Shown here: piece after piece, positions 7,931-17,023 of the stretch
Position numbering within the stretch: position 1 is the stretch's first letter
Layout of the letters: every line of letters begins with the position of its first letter
DNA from: Asanoa siamensis
GTDB taxonomy: Bacteria > Actinomycetota > Actinomycetes > Mycobacteriales > Micromonosporaceae
Direction of reading: 5' to 3'
DNA length: 64,000 bases
Assembly: GCF_016862555.1 (NCBI RefSeq)
Contig: NZ_BONE01000037.1
Coordinates: 17,306 to 81,305, forward strand
Notes under the pieces: generated by a model
What the model was told of the DNA's origin: nothing
Seen by the model: the letters and a program-made list of their open reading frames with translations, nothing else
Databases searched by the model: none
Made by a program: the position numbers and the translations under genes

Positions 7931-8886
7931 CGGCCGCCAGCGACACCGCGGAGACGCTCCTCGCCGAGCTGCCGCCGGCCGCCGCGGTGTGGTGCTCGGG
8001 GCTGCGCAAGCGCTACAAGCGGCGTACGGCGGTCGACGACGTGTCGTTCACCGTGCGGCGCGGCGAGGTGCTCGGCCTGCTCGGGCCGAACGGCGCCGGC
8101 AAGACCACGGTGATCAAGATGCTGCTCGGGCTGGTCCGGCCGGACGCGGGCGAGGTGCTCCTGCTCGGCCGGCCGGCCCGTGACCCGAAGGCCCGGGCCC
8201 GGGTGGGCTACCTGCCCGAGCTGTTCCGCTACCAGCCGTGGCTGACCGCCACCGAGGTGCTCGACCTGCACGTGCGGCTCGCCGGGGCCGCGATCCCCGA
8301 TGCCGAACGCCGGGGGTGTCTGGCGCTGGTGGGTCTCGCGGACCGGGCCGGCGACCGGGTCGGCGGCTTCTCCAAGGGCATGCAGCAGCGGCTCGGGCTG
8401 GCGGTCGCCCTGGTCGCCCGCCCGGAGTTCGTGGTGCTCGACGAGCCGACCAGCGCGCTGGACCCGCTCGGCCGGGCCGACGTACGCGACCTGTTGCTGT
8501 CGCTGCGGGCCAAGGGCGTCGCGGTGCTGCTCAACTCGCACCTGATCGGCGAGGTGGAGCGGGTCTGCGACCGCGTCGTCATCCTCGACAAGGGCCGGAT
8601 CGCCGCGTCCGGCAGCCTGGCCGAGCTGCTCGGCCAGCGCGAGCTGCGGTTGCGGCTCGACGAGGTGGGCGCGGCCGCGGAGGCCCGGCTCGCCGCCGCC
8701 GGGAAGCTGACCCGCGACGGCGACGCCTTCACGGTCGCGCTGGGCGACGAGGTGGCGGTGCCGGACCTGGTCGCCGACCTCGTCGGCCTGGGCGTCCGGG
8801 TGCATGCCGTGGAGCCCGGGCGGATCAGCCTCGAGGAGCGGCTGCTCGACATCCTGCGTACCGGAAACACCGAGGAGCCCGCATGA
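7927..8886 (+). CDS. ABC transporter ATP-binding protein
   Basis: A 319-residue ATPase of the CcmA/BcrA/Nos-type. Walker A is GPNGAGKTT (about residue 57), the signature is GGFSKGMQQR, Walker B is FVVLDEPTS and the H-loop is LLNSHLIGEVE. The extra C-terminal ~90 residues are typical of ABC-2 exporters. It is coupled by 4-base overlaps to the anti-sigma gene before it and the permease after it. Likely exports an antimicrobial or envelope-active compound, or remodels the membrane, under control of the linked sigma factor. Confidence 0.88.
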   Translation: MTAASDTAETLLAELPPAAAVWCSGLRKRYKRRTAVDDVSFTVRRGEVLGLLGPNGAGKTTVIKMLLGLVRPDAGEVLLLGRPARDPKARARVGYLPELFRYQPWLTATEVLDLHVRLAGAAIPDAERRGCLALVGLADRAGDRVGGFSKGMQQRLGLAVALVARPEFVVLDEPTSALDPLGRADVRDLLLSLRAKGVAVLLNSHLIGEVERVCDRVVILDKGRIAASGSLAELLGQRELRLRLDEVGAAAEARLAAAGKLTRDGDAFTVALGDEVAVPDLVADLVGLGVRVHAVEPGRISLEERLLDILRTGNTEEPA

Positions 8887-9716
8887 TCGCCCTGACGGTC
8901 GCCGCCCTGACGCTGCGCGAGGCGGCCCGCCGGCGGGTGCTGCGCGCGCTCGCGGTGATGACGTTCATCCTGCTCGGGCTCTCCGCCTGGGGCTTCTACC
9001 GGCTCGACGCGGAGTTCGGCGGGCTCACCAGCGGTGAGGCCCGGCTGGCGGCGTCCACTGTGCTCAATCTGGTGATGTTCGGCCTGAGCCTGATCGCGGC
9101 GCTCGGCACGGCCTTTCTCGCCGGCCCGACGATGGCGGGCGAGATCGAGTCCGGTACGGCGCTGGCCGTGCTGGCCCGCCCGATCCGCCGCGAGACGGTG
9201 CTGGTCGGCAAGTGGCTGGGCCTGGTCGTGTTCGGCAGCGGCTTCGTGGCCGTGGCCGGGTTCGCCCAGTTCCTGATCGTCTGGTTCACGATGGGCTACT
9301 GGCCGCCGGGGCCGGTCACCGGGCTGGCCCTGCTGGCGGCGCAGACCACGGCGCTGCTCACGCTGGGCCTGCTGCTGTCCACGGTGATCTCGCCGATGGC
9401 GTCGGGCATCGTCGCGGTGGGCCTGTTCGGCGCGACCTGGATCGCCGGCGTGGTCGGCGGCATCGGCCAGGCGCTCAACAACGAGAGCGTGGCCCGCGTC
9501 GGCGCGGTCTCCCGGATGCTCCTGCCCACCGACGGCCTCTGGCGCGGGGCGATGAACGCCTTCCAGGACCCGGCGATGCTCCTGAGCGTCGGCATGCGCG
9601 GCCACCCGTTCATGGGCGAGGCGCCGCTGACCATCGCGTACGTGGGGTGGGCGGTGGTCTGGATCGCTCTGGTGCTCGGCCTCGCGGCATTCGCGTTCCG
9701 CCGCCGCGACCTCTAG
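8883..9716 (+). CDS. ABC-2 type transporter permease
   Basis: A 277-residue integral membrane protein with about six hydrophobic segments (first at 21-40, last at 255-272) and no ATPase motifs; partner of the preceding ATPase, whose stop it overlaps by 4 bases. Contains the ABC-2 style segment ETVLVGKWLGLVVFGSGFV after the second helix pair. Its TAG stop lies in a CTAG that is also the stop of the convergent response-regulator gene. Confidence 0.82.
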   Translation: MIALTVAALTLREAARRRVLRALAVMTFILLGLSAWGFYRLDAEFGGLTSGEARLAASTVLNLVMFGLSLIAALGTAFLAGPTMAGEIESGTALAVLARPIRRETVLVGKWLGLVVFGSGFVAVAGFAQFLIVWFTMGYWPPGPVTGLALLAAQTTALLTLGLLLSTVISPMASGIVAVGLFGATWIAGVVGGIGQALNNESVARVGAVSRMLLPTDGLWRGAMNAFQDPAMLLSVGMRGHPFMGEAPLTIAYVGWAVVWIALVLGLAAFAFRRRDL

Positions 9717-10384
9717 CCGGGGTCCGCGACGCGGAGGCGGTAGCCGAAGCCGCGGACCGTCTCGATGACGCCCTCGCCGAGCTTCTTGCGCAGCGCGCTG
9801 ATGTAGACGTTCACGATGTTCGTGCTCGGGTCGAAGCTGTAGCCCCACGCCTGCGACAGCAACTGCTCCCGGCTCAGCACGTGGTCAGGGTGCCGCACCA
9901 GGATCTCCAGCAGCGTGAACTCCCGGCTCGTCAGCTCGACCGTGCTGTCGCGCACCGTCGCCCGGCGCGAGCGCAGGTCCAATGTGATCTGTCCCGCCGC
10001 CAGCAGGTAGGACGCTTCCCGGCCCGGGCCGCGCAACCTCGCGCGGGCGCGGGCGAGCAGCTCCTCGAAGCGGAACGGCTTGATGAGGTAGTCGTCCGCG
10101 CCCGCGTCGAGGCAGGTCACCACGTCGTGGGCCAGGTAGCGGCCCGTGAGCACCAGCACCGGCAGCCGCGAGCCCTTGGAGCGCAGGTGCCGCAGCACGT
10201 CGAGGCCGCTGCGGCCCGCCAGGCCGATGTCGAGGATCAGCAGGTCGAAGTCGGAGCTGAGGCCGAAGTGCTCGGCCTGCTCGCCGCCCGCCACGTGCGT
10301 CGTGGTCCAGCCCTGCGCCCGCAGGCCGCGTTCCAGGAACGACGCGATCAGCGGATCGTCCTCGGCGATCAGGATGCGGGTCAT
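9713..10384 (-). CDS. OmpR/PhoB-family response regulator
   Basis: A 223-residue two-component regulator. The receiver domain has acidic pocket E8-D9-D10, phosphoacceptor Asp52 (LLILDIG), and the Lys of LIKPF; the C-terminal winged helix spans about 125-220 (TSREFTLLEILVRHPDHVLSREQLL, then NVYISALRKKLG). It is second in a leftward operon: the histidine kinase stop overlaps its start by 4 bases. Kinase-before-regulator order is shared with the paralogous pair at 21.8-24.0 kb. Likely binds the 11-bp-spaced direct repeats upstream of the kinase gene. Confidence 0.9.
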   Translation of the reverse strand: MTRILIAEDDPLIASFLERGLRAQGWTTTHVAGGEQAEHFGLSSDFDLLILDIGLAGRSGLDVLRHLRSKGSRLPVLVLTGRYLAHDVVTCLDAGADDYLIKPFRFEELLARARARLRGPGREASYLLAAGQITLDLRSRRATVRDSTVELTSREFTLLEILVRHPDHVLSREQLLSQAWGYSFDPSTNIVNVYISALRKKLGEGVIETVRGFGYRLRVADPG

Positions 10385-11829
10385 CTCCTGCCTCCTCCCG
10401 GCACACGCGCCGGCAGCACCAGCGCGAACGTCGCGCCCTCGTCCGGCGGGCTGCTGACCTCGACCCGCCCGCCGTGTGCCTCGGCGATGGCCCGCACGAT
10501 CGACAGACCCACCCCGGAGCCCCGGTAGCGCAGGTGCGCCGCGGCGCCCCGGCGGAAGCGCTCGAAGATGTGCGGCAGGTCCTCCGCAGAGACGCCCGGG
10601 CCCGCGTCGCGGACCCAGATGCGGCACTCCGAAGTGGACAGCGACGTGCCGACCGCGACCAGGGAGCCCGGTTCGGTGTTCTGCACGGCGTTCTGCGCGA
10701 GGTTGATGACCGCCTCCGTCAGCCGGTGCCGGTCGGCGCGGACCCGGCCGGTCGAGGCCGCGTCGACGTGCCACGCGCGCGGCGCGAGCGTGACCATCTT
10801 GTCGGCGAGCTCGTGCGTGAACGCCTCCAGGTCGATGTCCTCCGGCTGCAGGAAGTGGGGGTTCTTCACGTCGGCGAGCATCTGCAGGTCGTTGACGAGG
10901 CGGCTCATGCGGTCGAGCTCGTCCATCACGAGGGCCACCGTCCGGCGTTGCTCCTCGGGCTCCTCGATGATCCCGTACCGGATGAGGCTCAAATTCCCCA
11001 GGGCGATCGTCAGGGGTACGCGTAGCTCGTGGCTGGCGTCCATGAGGAACTCGCGCTCGCGCTGGAACACGCCCTCGAGCCGGTCCAGCATGGCGTTGAA
11101 GGTACGGGCCATCTCGGCGGCCTCGTCGTCGGAGCGCACCGGGATCCGCCCCGTCAGGTCGGAGCGGGAGATCGCCTGCGCCGTCTGGGTCAGCGACCGC
11201 ACCGGGCCCAGCAGCCGGCCGGTCACCCACCAGGCCGCGCCGGACGCCAGCAGGACGACACCGATGACCGCCAGGACGCCGTACGACTGCAGCCGGGCGA
11301 TCTCCGCCCGCTCCACCACGGGCAGGAACACGACGACGAACGTGCCGAAGCTCTCGCCGACCCGCACCGGCCAGGTCGCGTAGTAGGCGGCACCCAGCTC
11401 GGTGTCGAAGGTGCGCAGCCGCCGTACCGCCGGGTCCGGCGCCGACGTCGCGAACTGGCCCATGACCGGCTGCGGCAGGCTCGGCAGGGCGAAGCGCGAC
11501 ATCGTCTGCCAATAGGGTCGCCCGTCGACGAAGGCCAGCATCGCCTCCTCGCGGCTGGGCACGTTGCGCTCGAAGTAGACGTCGAACACCGCGGAGCTGG
11601 ACGCGAACGCCTTGCCCGTGCGGGGATCGACGCCCTGCTCGACGAGCCGGTTGAGCTCGTCGACCTCCTGCCGCGCGGCCTCCTCCATCCGGTGCGTCAG
11701 GTGCAGCACCAGGACCTCCTGGATCGCCACCATCGAGAAGACGCCGGACAGCACGATCAGGGCGATGAACGCCAGCAGGACGCGGGCTCTGATGCTCTTC
11801 AGGACACGGAACCGGGCGGCGCCAACCAC
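10381..11829 (-). CDS. sensor histidine kinase
   Basis: A 482-residue membrane kinase: transmembrane helix 1 at about 17-38, an extracytoplasmic sensor region of about 135 residues, helix 2 at about 184-204, HAMP to about 250, then HisKA with phosphoacceptor His267 (MDASHELRVPL; the usual second residue T of HELRTPL is V) and an HATPase domain with N, G1 (VRDAGPGVS) and G2 (GSGVGLSIV) boxes. GTG start at 11829. The sensor opening (RQEVDELNRLVEQGVDPRTGKAF) is clearly related to that of the kinase at 21.8 kb, pointing to duplication. Stimulus unknown; probably envelope-related. Confidence 0.9.
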   Translation of the reverse strand: MVGAARFRVLKSIRARVLLAFIALIVLSGVFSMVAIQEVLVLHLTHRMEEAARQEVDELNRLVEQGVDPRTGKAFASSSAVFDVYFERNVPSREEAMLAFVDGRPYWQTMSRFALPSLPQPVMGQFATSAPDPAVRRLRTFDTELGAAYYATWPVRVGESFGTFVVVFLPVVERAEIARLQSYGVLAVIGVVLLASGAAWWVTGRLLGPVRSLTQTAQAISRSDLTGRIPVRSDDEAAEMARTFNAMLDRLEGVFQREREFLMDASHELRVPLTIALGNLSLIRYGIIEEPEEQRRTVALVMDELDRMSRLVNDLQMLADVKNPHFLQPEDIDLEAFTHELADKMVTLAPRAWHVDAASTGRVRADRHRLTEAVINLAQNAVQNTEPGSLVAVGTSLSTSECRIWVRDAGPGVSAEDLPHIFERFRRGAAAHLRYRGSGVGLSIVRAIAEAHGGRVEVSSPPDEGATFALVLPARVPGGGRR

Positions 11830-11850
11830 TGTGGACCCCCCAGACCAGAA

Positions 11851-12002
11851 GTAACTCGCGCGTAACTCACAGTAGATTTTCCGGGAGTACGCGCGGCATT
11901 ACGCAAATGGCCCGGCGTAAATGCGCGAATGGCTGGCCCTATCCACCGTACCGCCGACTCATTCTTAGAATTTCCCGCTCGTTAACCTCGCGTTAAACAC
12001 GG
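11851..12002. promoter_or_regulatory. paired 11-bp-spaced direct repeats upstream of the HK-RR operon
   Basis: GTAACTC occurs at 11851 and 11862, and GTTAA(C/A) at 11981 and 11992; each pair is spaced by exactly 11 bases, the one-turn spacing used by OmpR-family regulators. They lie in the leader of the leftward kinase gene, so autoregulation is the simplest reading. The stretch is AT-richer than its surroundings and also contains TTAGAATTT, a possible -10 region. Confidence 0.45.
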
Positions 12003-12003
12003 A

Positions 12004-12039
12004 ACCGCCTCCCCGGCGCCGAAGCGGAGGGGAGGCGGT
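12004..12039 (-). terminator. intrinsic-type terminator hairpin
   Basis: Perfect 11-bp stem ACCGCCTCCCC (12004-12014) and GGGGAGGCGGT (12029-12039) with a 14-base loop, 13 bases past the stop of the giant beta-helix gene. As usual in actinobacteria there is no U-tract. Confidence 0.7.
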
Positions 12040-12052
12040 CCCGACGAGCGGA

Positions 12053-15000
12053 TCAGCCGAACGTGATCACCAATCGCGGTGGATTGTCAGTGCCCTTCTC
12101 GCGGCTGTTGAACTGCTGTTCCTGACCGCCGCTGTTGTTCTCCACGGTGTCCCGGATCAGGAAGCCGTGGTTGCCGTCGGCGTACATGCTGCCCACCTGC
12201 GACGTCACGGTCCATTGCCGGTAGCCGCTGCCGGACGCCACCGTGGCGCCCGTGCCGGTCACCGCCGGCTGGTTGTTCCACCGGACGTTGGCCTCCGTCC
12301 AGGCCGCGCCGAGCCGGATGGCTTCCAGCGTGCGGCCGGTCTTGTAGGAGCCCGCGTAGAGGCGGAGCTGCGCGTTGGTCACCGAGCACCCCGACGGGAT
12401 GGCCGGCAGGGTGAACCGCACCAGCACCCGGGCGTTGTTGCCGCCCGACTCCGAGTCCACCTTGATCGACGAGTCGGTGCCGTAGTTGCTCGACGCCGAC
12501 GACTGGAGGACCCAGCTGTCCGCGTTGGCGCCCAGCGTCACCGAACCCGGCGCCGCACAGCTCGGCGGCGCGTTGACCGTCCACGCCCAGGTGTCCGGAG
12601 CACCGACGTTGAGCGCCGCGTCCGTTGCCCGGACCCGCAACTGGTGCGCGCCCGGCTGGATCCCGGCGAGGTTCACCGGGCTGACGCAGGGCGCGAACGC
12701 CGCCGCGTCGAGCGAGCACTCGAAGGTCACGCCCGGCTCGTTCGCGCTGAACGTGAACGCCGCCGTCGTGCTCAGCGTCGGGTTCGCGGGACCGGTCAGG
12801 ATGTCCGTCACCGGCGCCGTGGTGTCCGGCGGCGGCGCCACCGTCCACTCGTAGAACGACGGTGTCGGGTCGGGCGTGCCCGCCGCGCTGACCGCGACGA
12901 CCTCGAACTCGTGGTCGCCGACCGCCAGCCCGGCCAGGTTGACCGGCGAGGTGCACGGCGCGAGCGCCGCGGCGTCCAGCCGGCACCGGAACGTCGACCC
13001 CGCCATGCTGGAGTTGAACGTGAACGTCGCCGTGGTCGCGGTCGTCGTCACGTCCGGCACCGTGGCCAGCGTGGTCTGCGGCGCGGTCGGCGTGCCCGTC
13101 ACGGTCCACGCGTGGTGCGCGGTCGCCCGGTTGCCGCCGGCGTCGATGTTGCCGACCTCGGCGTACATGCCCCAACCGCCGTTGTTGTTGGCCACGTTGC
13201 TGGAGACGGTGTGTGCGGGCTTGGCGACGAAGATGCCGTCGCTGCTGTTGCCGTTGGCGATGTTGCGGTCGATCGTGTTGCCCGGCTCGGTGCTCTCCGG
13301 CAGCACCTCGGCCTCGACCGAGATGCCCTCCGCGTCGTTGTCGTTCGACGTGTTGAGCACGACCAGGTTGGCCAGCGAGAGCGCGCCGAGCCAGATGCCC
13401 GACGACGACGAGCCGCTGGTGTCGTTGTCCTCGATCCGGTTGCCGGTCGACTCGAGCAGCTCGATGCCACCCTCGTTGGTACGCAGGTCGTTGCCCTGCA
13501 CGAGGTTGCCGTCGGCCCGGAACAGGTTGACGCCGGTGCCGGCGAGCCCGTTGGCCTGGTTGGCGACGACATCGTTGTCGTTGGAGTCCGACAGCTCGAT
13601 GCCGGCCTTGGCCTCGCGCAGCGTGTTGCCCTCGATCCGGTTGCCGTGCGACGCGGCGACGACCGAGATCGCCGTCTCGGAGACGTCCAGGACGTCGTTG
13701 GCCTTGACCCAGTTCTCGCTCGCTCCTTCCAGGTGGACGCCGTAGCCGCTGCCCGCCGAGATCCGGTTGCCGTCCAGCGTGTTGCCGCTGGACCCGATGA
13801 TCTGGATGCCGTCGTCGGTGTTGTTGCTCAGCGTGTTGCCGAGCACCGTGCTGCCCTGCGAGCCGCCGAGGAGGGCGATGCCCACCCGGTTCTGCTGCAG
13901 CGCGTTGCCGCGGACCAGGTTGCCGCTCGACCCGTTGTCGGCGTTGGTGAGCTGGACGCCGGCCTCCTGGTTGGACCGGAGGTTGAGCGCCGTGACGATG
14001 TTGAGCGCGACGCCGGCGCCGAGTTGCACGCCGAAGTCGAACTCCTGGAGCGTGCCGTTGGTGACGGTCACGTTGTCGTGCCCGCCGTTGTTGAGGATGC
14101 CGGCACCTGAGCCGTTGCCGTCGACCGTGAAGCCGTTGAGGTCGATGGTGATGCCCGGCGCGCCGACCACGAGGCCGTTGGCGCCGCAGTTGGTCAGGTT
14201 GTTCGACACCACGATGCTGACGGTGATCGTCTGTCCACACGCGACCGTGGCCGGAACCGGCGCCGCGCCGATGGTCCAGCCGTGCGCCGCGGGTGTCGGG
14301 TCGTGGTTGCCGGCCGGGTCGATCGCCTTCACCCGGAACTCGTGGTTGGTCGCCCACAACCCGATGTAGGTCTTCGGCGACGTGCACGCGGTGAAGGCGG
14401 CGCCGTCGAGCGAGCACTCGAAGGTGGCACCGGCCTCGTTCGAGGCGAAGGTGAAGGTGGCCGACGTGCTGACCGTGTGGTGGTCCGGCGCCGTGACGAT
14501 CGTGGTGTCCGGTGGCGTGGTGTCCGCGGGTGCGGGCTGCACGGTCCAGACGAACGTCGCCGGTGTCGGGTCGATGTTGTTCGCCACGTCGATGGCGCGG
14601 GCCTCGAACGTGTGCGAACCGTTGCCCAGCCCCGCGTACGTCTTCGGGCTCAGGCAGGGCTGCCAGGCCGAGTTGTCCAGCCGGCACTCGTAGCGCAGGT
14701 TCGGTCCGGGTGAGATGTCGTCCGAGCCGCGGAACCCGAACAGCGCGACGGGCGAGGTGCTCGCCTGGTCCGGGTGCTGGAAGATGGTCGTGTTCGGCGG
14801 CGTGGTGTCCTCGACCGGTGGGATCGGCGACACCGTCCAGGTGTACGTGGCCGCGGTCGCGTCCCGCCAGCCGGCCGGGTCGATCGCCCGCACCTCGAAC
14901 TTGTGCACGTCCGAGAGCAGGAACTGGTAGGTCACCGGGCTGGCGCACTCCTCCCAGCCCGCGGTGTCCGGCGGCTGCACCGGCTCACCCGGGTCGGGCG

Positions 15001-16987
15001 GCTCCGGCTCGGGGTCGACAGGGCCGTCCAGGCGGCACTCGAAGCGCAGTGCGTCCGGCGGGGCCACGTTGTCGGAGCCCGTGAACGCGAACCGGGCGCT
15101 GGACAGGCTGCTGCTCGGGTTCGGCGGCGTCGAGACGAAGATCGTCTCGGGCGCCACCATGTCCGGTCCCGGCGGTGTGCCCGGGGTGCCGGTCGCGCAG
15201 ACCACGCCGCGACACTGTGCCGGCTCACCGTTGCCGCCGGCCTGGTTGCCGCCGCCGTCGGTGGTGCCCTCCTCCGCCGCGTCGATGCCCCACGCGACGT
15301 TGTGGTGCGCCACGTTGGCGGTGACCGTGTGGCCGGCCAGCGCGATCGAGATGCCGTCGGCGGTGTTGCCGCCGGCCGTGTTGTTGCGGATGCGGTTGCC
15401 GTTGGCCGGGTCCGGCAGGCCCTCGGCGTCGACCGAGGCGCCGGTGACCATGATGCCGACGACGCCCTCGCTGACGTCGTTGCCGTCGACGTCGTTGCGG
15501 TAGGAGCCCTCGCCGACCTCGATGCCGATGCCCGAGGTGTGGCTGGCCAGGTTGCCCCGGACGACGGAGTCACTGGCGCCGCCGAGCGAGATGCCGGCCG
15601 GGTTGAACCGCACGTCGTTGTCGGCGAGGTGCGACCGGTTGCCGTCGTCGACCACGATCCCGGAGTCCGAGGCCAGGTAGGCGAAGTTCCCGGTGGCCGT
15701 GGTGTCGTCGGAGCCGTCGACCGAGATGCCGGCGTCGCCCGTACGCGTCATCCGGTTGCCGGTCAGCGTCGTGCCGTGCGAGCCCGCGCTGACCACGATG
15801 CCGGCGTCGCCGGTGTCGGTGACCCGGTTGTCGGTCAGCGTGTTGCGCCGGGAGTCCTCCAGCAGGATCCCGCCGTCGCTGTCGACCATCGGGTCGCCGG
15901 TCAGCCCGGACACCACGTTCTGGTGCAGCGTGTTGCCCGACGCGTTGCTCAGCCAGACCGCCGCGCCGAGGTTGCCGGACAGGGTGTTCGACACGAGCTG
16001 GTTGTTCTCGGAGCCGAACGTCAGCGCGATGCCGATCTCGTTGGCCTCGACCGTGTTGCGGCGCACGACGTTGGCGTTGCGACCGTCGTCGGCGTCCCAC
16101 AGCTCGATGCCCGCCGTCGCGTTGCGGGTGACGGTCAGGTCCTCCACCACGTTGAACCGGGTGCCGGCCATCAGTTGTACGCCGTACCCGAAGGACCTGA
16201 TCGTGCCTTCGCCCTCGACCACGACGTTCGCGAAGCCCGCGTTGCGGATGCCCGCGGGCAGCCCCAGCTCCGGCACCTCGTACGGCGAGCCGGGCTCACC
16301 GGCGAAGTAGCCGGGACCGTCGATCGTCTTCCCGTTGAGGTCGATGCGGATGTTCGGCGCACCGACCACCAGCCCGTCCAGCGGGCAGTCGGTCAGGTTG
16401 TTCTGCAGCCGGATGCTCTGCGTCACCACCATGCCGCAGGTGACCGTCGTCAGCGCCCCGGCCGGCGGTGCCGGCGGGGTCGGCGCGCCCGGCCCGTCGA
16501 ACCGGAGCACGAGCTGCGGCGTGGCCGGCGGCTCCGCGATCGTGTCGCGCGAGGACAGCGACTGCTCGAAGCCCTCGCCCTCCTCGGCCGCGTCCCGGAT
16601 CTGGAAGCCGTGGTTGAGCGTGCCGCCCAGCCAGCCGGTGACGGCCGCGGTGACGTCCCACTCGCGGAAGCCGCCGCCGGAGTCCGTCGTGGCGACCGGC
16701 CCGCTCGCGCCGGGCTGGTTGGCCCACGTCACCCCGGTCTCGGCCCACGTCGCGGCGAGCGGCTGGGCCTGCAGGGTCCGGCCCGCGTCACCCTCGGCGT
16801 TGATCCGCAGGGTGGCGGAGACGAGCTCACAGGCGGCGGGCGTGTCGTTCGGCACCGGGAACCGGATCAGGGCCCGCGCGTCCGCACCGCCGGCCTCGGA
16901 CCGCACGGTGAGCTGCTCCGCGATGCCGAAGTTGACCTGCGTCTGGGCCTCGTCGACCCAGGTGTCGGCGGTGGCCGACAGGGTCAC
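12053..16987 (-). CDS. downstream segment of a split giant secreted parallel beta-helix protein
   Basis: 1644 residues, reading leftward from a GTG at 16987. Order: DNRLRE/CBM96-like domain (about 1-165); right-handed parallel beta-helix built of PbH1/NosD-type repeats with N-x-(I/V)-x-x-N patterns (about 180-590); three Ig-like modules with the recurring pattern F-x-F-x-(S/G)-x-(D/E), ECSLDGA/ECRLD and a closing WTV; a second beta-helix (about 910-1310); two more Ig-like modules; a second DNRLRE domain at the C-terminus. It has no signal peptide and no convincing ribosome site at 16987. The upstream gene is in the same frame and ends at a TGA exactly where the Ig module's closing WTV should have TGG. 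I therefore read this as the C-terminal two thirds of one 2480-residue secreted surface or polysaccharide-binding protein. Confidence 0.8.
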   Translation of the reverse strand: MTLSATADTWVDEAQTQVNFGIAEQLTVRSEAGGADARALIRFPVPNDTPAACELVSATLRINAEGDAGRTLQAQPLAATWAETGVTWANQPGASGPVATTDSGGGFREWDVTAAVTGWLGGTLNHGFQIRDAAEEGEGFEQSLSSRDTIAEPPATPQLVLRFDGPGAPTPPAPPAGALTTVTCGMVVTQSIRLQNNLTDCPLDGLVVGAPNIRIDLNGKTIDGPGYFAGEPGSPYEVPELGLPAGIRNAGFANVVVEGEGTIRSFGYGVQLMAGTRFNVVEDLTVTRNATAGIELWDADDGRNANVVRRNTVEANEIGIALTFGSENNQLVSNTLSGNLGAAVWLSNASGNTLHQNVVSGLTGDPMVDSDGGILLEDSRRNTLTDNRVTDTGDAGIVVSAGSHGTTLTGNRMTRTGDAGISVDGSDDTTATGNFAYLASDSGIVVDDGNRSHLADNDVRFNPAGISLGGASDSVVRGNLASHTSGIGIEVGEGSYRNDVDGNDVSEGVVGIMVTGASVDAEGLPDPANGNRIRNNTAGGNTADGISIALAGHTVTANVAHHNVAWGIDAAEEGTTDGGGNQAGGNGEPAQCRGVVCATGTPGTPPGPDMVAPETIFVSTPPNPSSSLSSARFAFTGSDNVAPPDALRFECRLDGPVDPEPEPPDPGEPVQPPDTAGWEECASPVTYQFLLSDVHKFEVRAIDPAGWRDATAATYTWTVSPIPPVEDTTPPNTTIFQHPDQASTSPVALFGFRGSDDISPGPNLRYECRLDNSAWQPCLSPKTYAGLGNGSHTFEARAIDVANNIDPTPATFVWTVQPAPADTTPPDTTIVTAPDHHTVSTSATFTFASNEAGATFECSLDGAAFTACTSPKTYIGLWATNHEFRVKAIDPAGNHDPTPAAHGWTIGAAPVPATVACGQTITVSIVVSNNLTNCGANGLVVGAPGITIDLNGFTVDGNGSGAGILNNGGHDNVTVTNGTLQEFDFGVQLGAGVALNIVTALNLRSNQEAGVQLTNADNGSSGNLVRGNALQQNRVGIALLGGSQGSTVLGNTLSNNTDDGIQIIGSSGNTLDGNRISAGSGYGVHLEGASENWVKANDVLDVSETAISVVAASHGNRIEGNTLREAKAGIELSDSNDNDVVANQANGLAGTGVNLFRADGNLVQGNDLRTNEGGIELLESTGNRIEDNDTSGSSSSGIWLGALSLANLVVLNTSNDNDAEGISVEAEVLPESTEPGNTIDRNIANGNSSDGIFVAKPAHTVSSNVANNNGGWGMYAEVGNIDAGGNRATAHHAWTVTGTPTAPQTTLATVPDVTTTATTATFTFNSSMAGSTFRCRLDAAALAPCTSPVNLAGLAVGDHEFEVVAVSAAGTPDPTPSFYEWTVAPPPDTTAPVTDILTGPANPTLSTTAAFTFSANEPGVTFECSLDAAAFAPCVSPVNLAGIQPGAHQLRVRATDAALNVGAPDTWAWTVNAPPSCAAPGSVTLGANADSWVLQSSASSNYGTDSSIKVDSESGGNNARVLVRFTLPAIPSGCSVTNAQLRLYAGSYKTGRTLEAIRLGAAWTEANVRWNNQPAVTGTGATVASGSGYRQWTVTSQVGSMYADGNHGFLIRDTVENNSGGQEQQFNSREKGTDNPPRLVITFG

Positions 16988-17023
16988 GTTGGCCGAGTCG
17001 CAGTCGGTCGGCGAACCGACCGT

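Noticed and set aside
12053..16987. Regularly spaced DNA repeats suggestive of a CRISPR array
   Set aside because: The repeats are codon-level beta-helix and Ig-module repeats of unequal length within one reading frame, not identical direct repeats with unique spacers.
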